A stretch of DNA of 64,000 nucleotides. Source: Bacillus luti. GTDB lineage: Bacteria; Bacillota; Bacilli; Bacillales; Bacillaceae_G. Below are positions 8,772 through 18,800 of this stretch, in pieces. Position 1 is the first letter of the stretch, and each line of letters starts with the position of its first letter. Position numbers and translations under genes: made by a program. The DNA lies in assembly GCF_001884105.1 (NCBI RefSeq), contig NZ_MACI01000003.1:62001-126000 (forward strand), given 5' to 3'. The notes below the pieces were generated by a model. The model worked only from the letters and a program-made list of their open reading frames with translations. It was not told the origin of the DNA and did no database searches.

Positions 8772-9089
8772 ATGATAACAGAAATGAATATTAAAGTAGT
8801 TTGTGAAGAATCGTTTTCAAAAAGAGAAATAAAAATTTTAGAGACGTTGCTTTCAACTTTAGCAGGGCATTCTAACGCTTTCGTTACAAAAGAGGGAATG
8901 TTTTTAAATCCTTTAAGTAAAGAGAAGAGTGTGATTTATTGTCACAATTTTGTATTTGTAAAATCACTTACAGAAGAAATGTGTACAGAATTAAAAGAAG
9001 TTTTAACAAGACGTATTAAAAATGCTTTCATTATGATGGAATTTGTAGAGCCAATTGTTACATTTGAAGAAACAATTATAAACGTATAA
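8772..9089 (+). CDS. Hypothetical protein (105 aa)
   Basis: A soluble 105-residue protein with GGGGG about nine bases before the ATG. It begins MITEMNIKVVCEESFSKRE and contains a helix rich in charged residues (LTEEMCTELKEVLTRRIKNA). No domain was recognised. It may be co-transcribed with the 27-residue peptide upstream. A strong terminator follows 30 bp after the stop codon. Confidence 0.55.
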   Translation: MITEMNIKVVCEESFSKREIKILETLLSTLAGHSNAFVTKEGMFLNPLSKEKSVIYCHNFVFVKSLTEEMCTELKEVLTRRIKNAFIMMEFVEPIVTFEETIINV

Positions 9090-9119
9090 AGAAAGTCAGG
9101 CTTATGAATTGACCTAATA

Positions 9120-9159
9120 AAACCGTCTCTTTAATAAATTATTAAAGAGACGGTTTTAT
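9120..9159 (+). terminator. Rho-independent terminator
   Basis: AAACCGTCTCTTTAAT and ATTAAAGAGACGGTTT form a perfect stem around AAATT, followed by TATTG TTT. It ends the 105-residue hypothetical gene. Confidence 0.85.
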
Positions 9160-9294
9160 TGTTTCACTATTTAAAAAGGGGTTCAAAAACACATGTAAAT
9201 CGAACTTATACAAAACAATTTAAATAACTATTACGTATTTAAAAAGCATTTTGTTGTATTTCGTCATTCGTTTTCTGTAACTGATTCCATGTTT

Positions 9295-9324
9295 TTGACG
9301 CTCTGGCTTGTAAGTGCTTACATA
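9295..9324 (+). promoter_or_regulatory. Candidate promoter with TGTAAG-TG-CTTACA palindrome
   Basis: TTGACG (9295-9300), an 18-base spacer and TACATA (9319-9324) form a plausible sigma-A promoter for the OxlT-like carrier. The inverted repeat TGTAAGTGCTTACA (9309-9322) overlaps the -10 element, the place expected for a repressor operator. Confidence 0.45.
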
Positions 9325-9375
9325 AAGAGAAACATTTTATACAATGAAGGTGTTAAATCAAATGAGGTGGTCAAA

Positions 9376-9441
9376 ATGAACATTAAAAAAGCAAATTTGG
9401 CGTATGGCATTGAAATAGAAAGAGGAGGCGGGATAATATGA
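9376..9441 (+). CDS. 21-codon upstream ORF coupled to the MFS gene
   Basis: A short frame starting MNIKKANLAYGIEIE, preceded by GAGGTGG six bases before its ATG. Its TGA overlaps the start codon of the MFS gene (ATGA at 9438-9441), and the ribosome binding site of the MFS gene (AGAGGAGG) lies inside it. This arrangement allows translational coupling. Whether the peptide itself does anything is unknown. Confidence 0.45.
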   Translation: MNIKKANLAYGIEIERGGGII

Positions 9442-10640
9442 AAAAATCAAATGTAAATCCATGGCTTGTTGTCCTTGGCACAGTCATTGTACAAATGGGG
9501 CTTGGAACGATATATACATGGAGCTTATTTAATCAGCCTTTAGTAAGTAAATACGGTTGGAGTCTTAACGCAGTTGCTATTACTTTCTCAATTACTAGTC
9601 TTTCTTTAGCGTTTTCAACTTTGTTTGCGAGTAAATTGCAAGAAAAATGGGGCCTTCGTAAACTTATTATGATAGCTGGACTAGCATTAGGAATGGGGTT
9701 AGTGCTTAGCTCACAAGCGTCCTCACTAATATTACTTTATGTATTAGCAGGAGTTGTTGTAGGTTACGCAGATGGTACAGCTTATATTACTTCACTATCT
9801 AATTTAATTAAGTGGTTCCCAGAACGTAAAGGTTTAATCTCTGGTATATCTGTAGCTGCATATGGTACAGGTAGCTTAATTTTCAAATACATAAATGCAA
9901 AGTTAATTGATACAGTTGGTGTATCGCAAGCGTTTATATACTGGGGCTTAATTGTTACAGGTATGATAGTACTTGGTGCTTGCTTAATTCATCAGGCTGC
10001 AGATAAAGGTGCAGTGAGTGAAACAAACAGTAAGGACTATACAACAAAAGAAATGCTAGGTACAAAACAAGTATACTTATTATTTATTATGTTATTTACA
10101 TCATGTATGAGTGGTTTATATTTAATTGGTATGGTAAAAGACATCGGTGTTCAACTTGTAGGGCTTAACGCAGCGACAGCAGCTAATGCAGTGGCTATGG
10201 TTGCAATTTTCAATACATTAGGTCGTATTATTCTTGGACCGTTATCAGATAAAATCGGCCGTTTAAAAATTGTTACTGGTACTTTTGTTGCTATGGCGTC
10301 TTCAGTCTTGGTTCTAAGTTTCGTAGATTTAAATTATGGTATCTACTTCGTATGTGTTGCAAGTGTAGCGTTTTGCTTTGGTGGAAATATCACGATTTTC
10401 CCAGCTATTGTTGGTGATTTCTTCGGTATGAAAAATCATAGTAAGAACTACGGAATTGTGTATCAAGGATTTGGATTTGGAGCACTTGCAGGTTCCTTTA
10501 TCGGTGCACTTCTAGGTGGATTCAAACCAACCTTCATGGTGATCGGCGTATTATGTGTCGTGTCATTTATTATCGCAATTTTAATTCAAGCACCTAATCA
10601 GAAAAAAGAACAAGAGGAAGAGTATCGCAGCGTAGCGTAA
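9438..10640 (+). CDS. OxlT-like MFS carboxylate transporter
   Basis: A 400-residue carrier with about 12 membrane helices. The start NPWLVVLGTVIVQMGLGTIY and the following TWSLFNQPLVSKYGW are characteristic of the oxalate/formate antiporter (OxlT/MFS_1) family; DKIGRLK in the middle loop is the MFS motif-A repeat (about residues 272-278). These proteins exchange small organic acids across the membrane; the substrate here is not known. AGAGGAGG precedes the ATG, which overlaps the stop of a short upstream ORF. A terminator follows at 10677. The gene stands alone, with no oxalate or formate enzymes nearby. Confidence 0.85.
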   Translation: MKKSNVNPWLVVLGTVIVQMGLGTIYTWSLFNQPLVSKYGWSLNAVAITFSITSLSLAFSTLFASKLQEKWGLRKLIMIAGLALGMGLVLSSQASSLILLYVLAGVVVGYADGTAYITSLSNLIKWFPERKGLISGISVAAYGTGSLIFKYINAKLIDTVGVSQAFIYWGLIVTGMIVLGACLIHQAADKGAVSETNSKDYTTKEMLGTKQVYLLFIMLFTSCMSGLYLIGMVKDIGVQLVGLNAATAANAVAMVAIFNTLGRIILGPLSDKIGRLKIVTGTFVAMASSVLVLSFVDLNYGIYFVCVASVAFCFGGNITIFPAIVGDFFGMKNHSKNYGIVYQGFGFGALAGSFIGALLGGFKPTFMVIGVLCVVSFIIAILIQAPNQKKEQEEEYRSVA

Positions 10641-10676
10641 GGATTTAAATCTTCTATAACACTATGATTATGAAAA

Positions 10677-10707
10677 AGCATCCTGTTAAATAGGGTGCTT
10701 TTTTTAT
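10677..10707 (+). terminator. Rho-independent terminator
   Basis: AGCATCCTG and TAGGGTGCT pair around the loop TTAAA and are followed by seven Ts, just downstream of the OxlT-like gene. Confidence 0.75.
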
Positions 10708-11069
10708 GAATTACTTTAACGAGACTATTTAACCTTTGGCATTTTCTTGAGAGAAAAGAGAGTAAAGTATTCGTTTGGATTATATTGGAATATAATAAAC
10801 TGGTACATCATATTTGAAATATTAATTAAATCCTAAATGATAAAGAAGATATTCAATTGTATTTACAATATATATTTTCAGAAAAATATTGAGAAAATAT
10901 ATACTCGTGTTTTTGGTAAAGCATTGTAAATAAAGATATCTACAGTTTATCATCGACAATATTACAAAGAGGGTTTTGAATTCTGTTTATAAAGCAAGTA
11001 CTTTTAATGTGTTTAGATATGATTTTATTAAGAAGCATTAAAAAGTTTTATCTGAAAAATAAAAAAAGA
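10708..11069. other. Intergenic region before the siderophore operon, no gene seen
   Basis: About 360 bp of very AT-rich DNA with no frame, repeat or hairpin that I could recognise. Confidence 0.4.
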
Positions 11070-11136
11070 TTGACAAGTATATTGAGAAACATTATCATTT
11101 CGGTGTAACAGTTATAAATGAAAAACATTATCAGTT
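11070..11136 (+). promoter_or_regulatory. dhb promoter overlapped by Fur-box-like sequences
   Basis: TTGACA (11070-11075), a 17-base spacer and TATCAT (11093-11098) make a strong sigma-A promoter. The -10 region lies inside GAGAAACATTATCATTTC, and a second similar stretch, TGAAAAACATTATCAG, follows at about 11117-11132; both contain ATTATCA half-sites of the Fur operator (TGATAATNATTATCA). Iron-loaded Fur should therefore block this promoter. Confidence 0.75.
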
Positions 11137-11195
11137 AGTTTGATTTTGATGAAAAGTACACTTGACCAATTAGTTTAGTAAGTGTATTATTTTTT

Positions 11196-11236
11196 ACAAC
11201 ATCAATGATAATGAAAATCATTATCATTGATGTTGT
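11196..11236. promoter_or_regulatory. 41-bp palindrome containing a Fur box in the dhb leader
   Basis: Two perfect 19-base arms (ACAACATCAATGATAATGA and its complement) flank a three-base AAA spacer. The core TGATAATGA-AAA-TCATTATCA is a near-canonical Fur operator. It lies about 40 bp before the dhbA start and roughly 100 bp downstream of the predicted promoter, so it could act as a roadblock, mark a second promoter, or form an RNA hairpin near the ribosome binding site. Confidence 0.75.
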
Positions 11237-11273
11237 CTCACTAGATTAATTTTCAAATGAAAGGATAGAGAAA

Positions 11274-12059
11274 ATGAACTTAGGGGAATTTGATGGGAAA
11301 CTCGTTTTAGTAACAGGTGCTGCCCAAGGCATAGGCAGTGTTGTTACCAAAATGTTTTTAGAAAGAGGATCTACAGTTATTGCGGTGGATCAAAATGAAG
11401 AGGGGTTAAACGTACTCCTAAATCAAAATGAATTAAATGAACCACGTATTAAAACGTTTCAATTAGATGTGAGTAATAGCACAGCTGTTGAAGAGATAGT
11501 AAACCGTATTGAAAATGACATCGCACCGATAGATATTTTAGTAAATGTCGCAGGGGTTTTACGTATGGGAGCGATTCATTCTTTAAGTGATGAAGATTGG
11601 AATAAAACATTCTCTGTAAATTCTACAGGAGTTTTCTATATGTCCCGAGCAGTAAGTAAACATATGATGCAAAGAAAGTCAGGGGCAATTATTACAGTTG
11701 GTTCAAATGCAGCAAGTACTCCAAGAATGGAAATGGCAGCGTATGCTGCATCAAAAGCTGCAACGACGATGTTTATGAAGTGTTTAGGATTAGAACTTGC
11801 AGCATACAATATTCGCTGTAATTTAGTATCACCAGGTTCTACTGAAACTGAAATGCAAAGATTACTATGGGCTGATGAGAATGGAGCAAAAAATATAATT
11901 GCTGGCTCTCAAAGTACATATAGACTCGGTATACCGTTACAAAAAATTGCACAGCCTTCAGAAGTTGCTGAAGCAGTATTGTTTTTAGCTTCAGATAAAG
12001 CGAGTCATATTACTATGCACAATTTATGTGTTGATGGCGGAGCAACATTAGGAGTTTAA
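11274..12059 (+). CDS. dhbA: 2,3-dihydro-2,3-dihydroxybenzoate dehydrogenase DhbA
   Basis: An NAD-dependent short-chain dehydrogenase of 261 residues that oxidises 2,3-dihydro-2,3-dihydroxybenzoate to 2,3-dihydroxybenzoate (DHB). The nucleotide-binding TGAAQGIG is at residues 14-21, NVAG-type structural motif near 88, and the catalytic YxxxK (YAASK) at 157-161. Position as the first gene of a dhbACEBF operon behind Fur sites fixes the substrate. AAAGGATAGAG precedes the ATG. The next gene, dhbC, starts 26 bp after its stop. Confidence 0.96.
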   Translation: MNLGEFDGKLVLVTGAAQGIGSVVTKMFLERGSTVIAVDQNEEGLNVLLNQNELNEPRIKTFQLDVSNSTAVEEIVNRIENDIAPIDILVNVAGVLRMGAIHSLSDEDWNKTFSVNSTGVFYMSRAVSKHMMQRKSGAIITVGSNAASTPRMEMAAYAASKAATTMFMKCLGLELAAYNIRCNLVSPGSTETEMQRLLWADENGAKNIIAGSQSTYRLGIPLQKIAQPSEVAEAVLFLASDKASHITMHNLCVDGGATLGV

Positions 12060-12085
12060 TAAAAAATTTAGGGGGCTACTATACT

Positions 12086-13285
12086 ATGAATGAATTTACG
12101 GCTGTAAAGGAACTGTCAGAAAAATTATTAGAAGATTATAAGACTGAATCTTCATTCTTTTTCGCTTCACCAAATCGAACGATATTGACAGAAGGAGAGT
12201 TTACTACAGTAAAGCATCGTGAAATTGAAAGTTTCCCAGAGCTTGTGCAAGCCGTATTATGTAATGCGAAACAAGCTGGAAATCCACATCCTATCGTTGT
12301 TGGTGCTTTGCCATTTGATCGCAGAAAAGAAGTTCAACTTATCGTACCAGAACATAGTAGAATTGCTGAGAAATTACAGTTAGAGGCAACAAATGAGATG
12401 AAACACAATGAGAAACTGACATTTGAACTGACGCCTGTACCAGAGCCTGAGGTGTATATGAATGGTGTGAAGCAAGGAATTAAAAAAATACAGGACGGCG
12501 ATTTAAATAAAATCGTTCTATCCAGATCGTTAGATGTTGAATCTTCCGAAAAGATTGATAAGCAAAAACTTCTTCGAGAATTAGCAGGGCATAATAAGCA
12601 CGGTTATACATTTGCTGTGAATTTACCGAAAGATGAAAATGAGAATAGTAAGACGTTAATTGGAGCAAGCCCTGAATTACTCGTTTCACGTAATGGTATG
12701 CAAGTTATTTCTAATCCGTTAGCTGGTTCAAGACCTCGTAGTGATGATCCAGTGGAAGATAAAAGAAGAGCAGAAGAATTACTTGCTTCTCCAAAAGATT
12801 TACATGAACATGCGGTAGTAGTGGAAGCGGTTGCTGCTGCGCTTCGTCCATACTGTCATACATTACATGTTCCAGAAAAACCATCCGTTATTCATAGTGA
12901 AACGATGTGGCATTTGTCTACTGAAGTGAAAGGTGAACTAAAAGATCTAAATACTACTTCTTTAGAATTAGCAATTGCTCTTCATCCTACGCCAGCAGTT
13001 TGCGGAACGCCGATGGAAGAAGCGAGAGAGGTTATTCAAGAAATTGAGCCATTTGACCGTGAATTCTTTACAGGAATGCTAGGGTGGAGCGATTTAAATG
13101 GAGATGGTGAATGGATTGTTACAATTCGTTGTGCTGAAGTACAAGAAAATACACTTCGTTTATATGCAGGCGCTGGAGTTGTTGCTGAGTCAAAACCAGA
13201 AGATGAGTTAGCTGAAACATCAGCTAAGTTCCAAACGATGCTGAAGGCTTTAGGACTAGGAGATAGTTCACTTAATGAAAAATAG
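12086..13285 (+). CDS. dhbC: Isochorismate synthase DhbC
   Basis: This 399-residue enzyme converts chorismate to isochorismate, the first step from the shikimate pathway to DHB. The C-terminal chorismate-binding domain shows KIVLSRSLDV (~141), GASPELLVSRNG (~192), NPLAGSRPRS (~212), HEHAVVVEAVAAAL (~238) and GWSDLNGDGEW (~332), all family hallmarks. The ribosome binding site TTAGGGGG is present. It lies between dhbA and dhbE with short gaps, so it is translated from the same message. Confidence 0.96.
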   Translation: MNEFTAVKELSEKLLEDYKTESSFFFASPNRTILTEGEFTTVKHREIESFPELVQAVLCNAKQAGNPHPIVVGALPFDRRKEVQLIVPEHSRIAEKLQLEATNEMKHNEKLTFELTPVPEPEVYMNGVKQGIKKIQDGDLNKIVLSRSLDVESSEKIDKQKLLRELAGHNKHGYTFAVNLPKDENENSKTLIGASPELLVSRNGMQVISNPLAGSRPRSDDPVEDKRRAEELLASPKDLHEHAVVVEAVAAALRPYCHTLHVPEKPSVIHSETMWHLSTEVKGELKDLNTTSLELAIALHPTPAVCGTPMEEAREVIQEIEPFDREFFTGMLGWSDLNGDGEWIVTIRCAEVQENTLRLYAGAGVVAESKPEDELAETSAKFQTMLKALGLGDSSLNEK

Positions 13286-13297
13286 GGGGAAGAAAGA

Positions 13298-14914
13298 ATG
13301 TTAGCAGGATATACGGAATGGCCAAAAGAATTTGCCGATCGTTACCGAGAGGAAGGGTGTTGGATTGGTGAAACATTTGGCGGAGTGTTAAGAGAGCGTG
13401 CTGAAAAATATGGAGATCAAATTGCAGTTGTAAGCGGTAATACGCATATAACGTATAGTGAGCTTGATAAAAAAGTAGATCGCTTAGCTTCAGGTTTACT
13501 GAATTTAGGAATAAAGAAAGAAGATCGAGTTGTAATCCAATTACCTAACATTATCGAGTTTTTCGAAATATGCTTTGCGCTATTTCGAATTGGAGCACTT
13601 CCTGTTTTTGCACTACCTTCACATCGAAGCAGTGAAATTAGTTATTTTTGTGAGTTTGGTGAGGCGAGTGCGTACGTTATTTCAGATAAGGCTCTTGGCT
13701 TTGACTATCGAAAACTAGCAAGAGAAGTGAAAGAGAAAGTGCCAACTTTACAACATGTAATTGTAGTGGGGGAAGAAGGAGAGTTTGTAAACATAAGTGA
13801 TCTGTATGTAGATTCCGTACCATTACCAGAAGTTCATTCGAGTGATGTTGCATTTCTCCAATTATCAGGAGGGACAACAGGACTTTCTAAATTAATTCCT
13901 AGAACGCATGACGACTATATTTATAGCTTACGTGTTAGCGCTGAAATTTGTCATTTGAATACAGATAGCGTCTATATGGCCGTTCTTCCAGTAGCGCATA
14001 ATTACCCGATGAGTTCTCCTGGGACATTTGGAACTTTCTATGCGGGTGGAAAAGTAGTGTTAGCAACTGGCGGTAGTCCAGATGAGGCATTTGCACTTAT
14101 AGAAAAAGAAAAAGTTACGATTACTGCTCTCGTTCCGCCATTAGCAATGATATGGCTTGATGCTGCATCTACTCGTAATAACGATTTTTCGAGCCTAGAA
14201 GTTATTCAAGTAGGTGGTGCTAAGTTTAGTGCTGAAGTTGCAAAACGTATACGCCCTACATTTGGTTGTACGTTACAACAAGTGTTCGGTATGGCAGAAG
14301 GGTTAGTAAATTACACAAGATTAAATGATTCTGAAGAAGTTATTATTCACACGCAAGGTAGACCAATGTCTACATTTGATGAAGTAAGGGTTGTTGATGA
14401 AAATGATAACAATGTAAAACCAGGAGAAGTAGGTCGTTTATTAACGCGAGGGCCATATACAATTCGTGGCTATTATAAAGCAGAAGAGCATAATGCACGA
14501 TCATTTACAAAGGATGGATTTTATCGTACAGGTGATCTTGTGAAAGTAAATGAACGAGGTTACATCATTGTAGAAGGAAGAGATAAAGATCAAATTAACC
14601 GTGGTGGTGAGAAGGTTGCTGCGGAAGAAGTTGAAAATCATCTATTAGCACATGATGCAGTCCATGATGCAGCAATTGTATCTATGCCTGACGATTATTT
14701 AGGAGAACGTACTTGTGCATTTGTTATAGCCCGCGGACAAGCTCCAACGGTAAGTGAATTAAAAATATTTTTAAGAGAACGCGGTATAGCAGCGTATAAG
14801 ATTCCAGACCGAATTGAATTTATTGAATCATTCCCGCAAACAGGTGTTGGAAAAGTCAGCAAAAAAGAATTACGTAAAGTCATTGCTGAAAAACTTATGA
14901 CAGTAAAACGATAA
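13298..14914 (+). CDS. dhbE: 2,3-dihydroxybenzoate-AMP ligase DhbE
   Basis: A stand-alone adenylation enzyme of 538 residues that activates DHB with ATP and loads it onto the aryl-carrier domain of DhbB. It begins with the EntE/DhbE-type N-terminus ([19 protein letters not shown]). The phosphate-binding loop SGGTTGLSK is at about residues 190-198, followed by [15 protein letters not shown] (~331), the YRTGDLV motif (~409), [13 protein letters not shown] (~427) and the catalytic lysine region [12 protein letters not shown] (~516-527). The aspartate of VAHNYPM-type aryl-acid pockets is typical of benzoate-activating enzymes. It begins 12 bp after dhbC. Confidence 0.96.
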   Translation: MLAGYTEWPKEFADRYREEGCWIGETFGGVLRERAEKYGDQIAVVSGNTHITYSELDKKVDRLASGLLNLGIKKEDRVVIQLPNIIEFFEICFALFRIGALPVFALPSHRSSEISYFCEFGEASAYVISDKALGFDYRKLAREVKEKVPTLQHVIVVGEEGEFVNISDLYVDSVPLPEVHSSDVAFLQLSGGTTGLSKLIPRTHDDYIYSLRVSAEICHLNTDSVYMAVLPVAHNYPMSSPGTFGTFYAGGKVVLATGGSPDEAFALIEKEKVTITALVPPLAMIWLDAASTRNNDFSSLEVIQVGGAKFSAEVAKRIRPTFGCTLQQVFGMAEGLVNYTRLNDSEEVIIHTQGRPMSTFDEVRVVDENDNNVKPGEVGRLLTRGPYTIRGYYKAEEHNARSFTKDGFYRTGDLVKVNERGYIIVEGRDKDQINRGGEKVAAEEVENHLLAHDAVHDAAIVSMPDDYLGERTCAFVIARGQAPTVSELKIFLRERGIAAYKIPDRIEFIESFPQTGVGKVSKKELRKVIAEKLMTVKR

Positions 14915-14944
14915 AAAATATAAAAATTGGAAGGAAGTGATTAG

Positions 14945-15829
14945 ATGGCTATCCCATCTATTTCAGTATACAAAATGCCAGTTGAATCAGAACTACCAAA
15001 AAATAAAGTGAACTGGACGCCAAATCCGAAACGTGCGGTTCTTCTAATTCATGACATGCAAGAATATTTTCTCGATGCATATAGCGATAAAGAGTCACCA
15101 AAAGTAGAACTCATTTCAAATATTAAGGTGATAAGAGAAAAATGTAAGGAACTTGGTATACCAGTTGTTTATACAGCACAACCAGGTGGACAAACGTTAG
15201 AACAACGAGGGTTATTACAAGACTTCTGGGGTGACGGTATTCCTGCGGGACCAGATAAAAAGAAAATTGTTGATGAACTTACTCCTGATGGGGATGATAT
15301 ATTTCTAACAAAATGGAGATATAGTGCATTTAAAAAGACAAATCTATTAGAAATTTTAAATGAACAAGGAAGAGACCAACTCATTATTTGCGGTATTTAT
15401 GCGCATATTGGCTGCCTATTAACAGCTTGTGAAGCATTTATGGATGGTATAGAGCCGTTCTTTATAGCTGATGCAGTTGCAGACTTTTCACTAGAGCATC
15501 ATAAACACGCGTTAGAGTATGCATCTAATAGATGTGCAGTAACGACATCAACAAACATTTTGTTAACGGAGTTACAAAGTTTAAAAGATGATGAACTTAC
15601 TTTATTGGAAGTACATGAACTAGTTGCACAATTACTTCGTGAATCAGTGGAGAGCATTGATATTGATGAGGACTTATTAACTAGAGGACTTGATTCGGTC
15701 AGAATTATGAGTTTAGTAGAGAAGTGGCGTCGCGAAGGGAAAGAAATCACTTTTGCAGATTTAGCAGAACGTCCAACCGTTGCGGGTTGGTACAGTTTAC
15801 TATCTTCACAAACAGCACAGGTGCTGTAA
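14945..15829 (+). CDS. dhbB: Bifunctional isochorismatase / aryl carrier protein DhbB
   Basis: Residues ~1-210 form an isochorismatase domain (LLIHDMQEYFLDAY near 31-44; GIYAHIGCLLTACEA near 148-162), which hydrolyses isochorismate to the dihydrodiol used by DhbA. Residues ~215-294 are an aryl carrier domain; the phosphopantetheine-bearing serine is Ser251 in TRGLDSVRIMSL. DHB activated by DhbE is held here and passed to the first condensation domain of DhbF. Length (294) is close to DhbB of B. subtilis. GGAAGTGAT precedes the ATG. Confidence 0.96.
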   Translation: MAIPSISVYKMPVESELPKNKVNWTPNPKRAVLLIHDMQEYFLDAYSDKESPKVELISNIKVIREKCKELGIPVVYTAQPGGQTLEQRGLLQDFWGDGIPAGPDKKKIVDELTPDGDDIFLTKWRYSAFKKTNLLEILNEQGRDQLIICGIYAHIGCLLTACEAFMDGIEPFFIADAVADFSLEHHKHALEYASNRCAVTTSTNILLTELQSLKDDELTLLEVHELVAQLLRESVESIDIDEDLLTRGLDSVRIMSLVEKWRREGKEITFADLAERPTVAGWYSLLSSQTAQVL

Positions 15830-15862
15830 TAAATAGACTACATAATAAAGGGGTAGTAAAGA

Positions 15863-18800
15863 ATGCCTAACAGTCAAAAGATTCGTCATTCGTTATCGTC
15901 TGCGCAGTCTGGTATGTGGTTTGCGCAACAATTAGATCCACTTAATCCGATTTATAATACTGGAGAATATGTAGAAATAAACGGAAATATTCATCAAGAA
16001 ATTTTTGAATTAGCTGTACGTAAAGTTGTAATGGAAGCAGAAGCGCTTCATGTTTGTTTCGAAGATGATGAAATTGGCCTATGGCAAGTTATTAAGGAAT
16101 CACAGTTTCATATGCATTTTATTGACGTTCGTAAAGAAGAAAATCCTGAAGAAGCTGCTAAAGTATGGATGAAAAAAGATTTGTCTATGCCAGTTGATTT
16201 AAAAAAAGATAAATTATTTACGGAAGCACTTATTCGAGTTGAAAATAATCGTTTCTTTTGGTATCAGCGCATCCATCACATTGTGATGGATGGCTATGGA
16301 TTTTCACTTCTTAGCCAAAAGGTAGCGAATGAGTACACATCACTTATAGAAGAAACAAACAAAAATGAAAAGCCATTTGGTTCTCTTGCAAAAATTGTAC
16401 AAGAAGATATTGAGTATCGTCAGTCTAATCAATTTCAAGAAGATCGTACTTTTTGGTTAGAAAAGTTTGTGGATAAACCAGAAGTTGTAAGTTTGGCAGA
16501 ACGAGCACCGAGAACATCAAATGGATTTTCACGAGAAACAGCTTATTTATCTAGTTCTAGCACGAAAACTTTACTAGAAGATATCAATGTTTCGTTAACA
16601 AGTTGGCCGGAATTTCTTATCGCTGTAACAAGTATTTATATGCATAAATTAACAGGTGCAAATGATATTGTTTTAGGTTTACCAATGATGGGACGTCTAG
16701 GTTCGGCATCTATTTATACACCTGGTATGGTAATGAATTTAGTTCCACTCCGTCTTACTGTAACTCCAAATATAACTCTTGCGGAATTATTACTACAAGT
16801 GTCTAAAGAAATTCGAGACGTACGTCGTCATCATAAATACCGTCATGAGGAATTAAGAAGAGACTTAAAGTTATTAGGTGAAAATCAAAGGTTATTTGGT
16901 CCGTTAGTGAATGTTATGCCTTTTGATTACGGACTTAATTTTGCTGGAAATCGTGGTGTTACACATAATTTATCGTCAGGACCTGTCGATGATTTATCGA
17001 TAAATGTGTATAAACGTTTTGATCAAAATGAGTTAATGATTCATTTTGATGCGAACCCAGAAGTGTATAATGTAGCGGAACTAGCATTGCATAAAGACAG
17101 GTTTATGAATCTATTAGATGTAGTGATAAAAAATTATCAGAAAGACGAGTCGATTGGAAAAATAAATATTACTCTTCCTGAAGAAAATCATAAAGTTTTA
17201 TTGGAATGGAATGAGACTAAGGAAGCTGATAAGTTAAGCCCTCTACCTATATTATTTGAAAGACAAGTACAAAAAAATTCAAATAAAATAGCGATTACCT
17301 GTAACGGTGTGGACCTTACGTATAAAGAGCTAAATGAACGAGCGAATGAATTAGCACACTATTTAGTAGAAGAAGGAATACGCCCAAATCAGTTTGTCGC
17401 TTTAGTATTTCCAAGGTCAACAGAAATGGTAATTAGTATGCTAGCAGTTTTAAAGGTTGGTGCAGCGTATTTACCTATAGATCCAGAATATCCAGCTGAG
17501 CGAATAAATTATATAGTAAATGATGCAAAACCAGTATGTATCATCACACATTCATCTAGTTCATCTACTTTAGTTATAGAAAATGATATGAAAAAAATCG
17601 AATTAGATAGTGAAGAAATGAAAATAGCGTTAAACACATATTCTTATATGAATATACCATTAAAAAATGATGAATCACTTTTAAACCCAGCCTATACAAT
17701 TTACACTTCAGGCTCAACCGGAAATCCTAAAGGTGTAATTGTTCCTATGAAAGCTTTAAGTAACTTTTTATTGGCCATGGATGATATGTTCTCATTACAT
17801 GAAAACGATCATTTATTAGCAGTTACAACATTTGCGTTTGATATTTCTGCTTTAGAAATTTATTTACCTCTTATTAGTGGTGCGAGTTTAACAATTGTAC
17901 AAAAAGAGGTAATCCAAGAACCGTCGGCGTTAACGACACTTTTACAAGAAGAAAGAGTAACAATTATGCAAGCGACACCGACGTTATGGCAGGCGTTAGT
18001 AACGGAATATCCAGAAAGGTTACAAGGACTAAACGTGCTCGTTGGTGGTGAAGCTCTACCAGCACATTTAGCAAATCAATTAAAAGAATTAGGTTGCTCT
18101 ATTACAAACTTATACGGACCAACTGAAACGACAATTTGGTCTACTGTCATGAACATTACTGAGAGTGAAAGTAGTATACCTCCTATCGGAAAGCCAATTT
18201 GGAATACAGAAGTGTATGTGCTGGATACAGGATTACAACCCGTTCCACCTGGAGTTATTGGTGAATTATATATTGCAGGGGAAGGACTTGCGAACGGATA
18301 TTTAGGAAAACCGGAGTTAACGGCTGAACGGTTTGTTGCAAATCCTTATGGAAAACCAGGGAAGCGTATGTACCGCACAGGTGATCTGGTAAAATGGCGT
18401 CACGATGGTGTGCTCGAGTACATGAGCCGAGCAGATCATCAAATTAAAATTCGTGGTTTCCGAATTGAATTAGCTGAAATTGAAATGGTATTACAACGAC
18501 ATGAAAATGTTAAGCAAGCAGTGGTTATAGTACGAGAAGACCGCCCGAATGATAAACGAATCATTGCGTATATCGTTGTGGAAGAGAAGGAAACGATTAA
18601 CCTTACAGAAATTCGTTCTTATGTTTCAGAAAGTTTAGCGAATTATATGGTGCCATCAGCATTTGTATTGCTAGAAGAATTACCATTAACACCAAATGGA
18701 AAGGTTGATAGAAAGAAATTACCTGCTCCAGATTTTAATGGAACAAATAATGAGAGAGTTGCTAGAAATCCGAAAGAAGAAATATTATGTGATTTATTTG

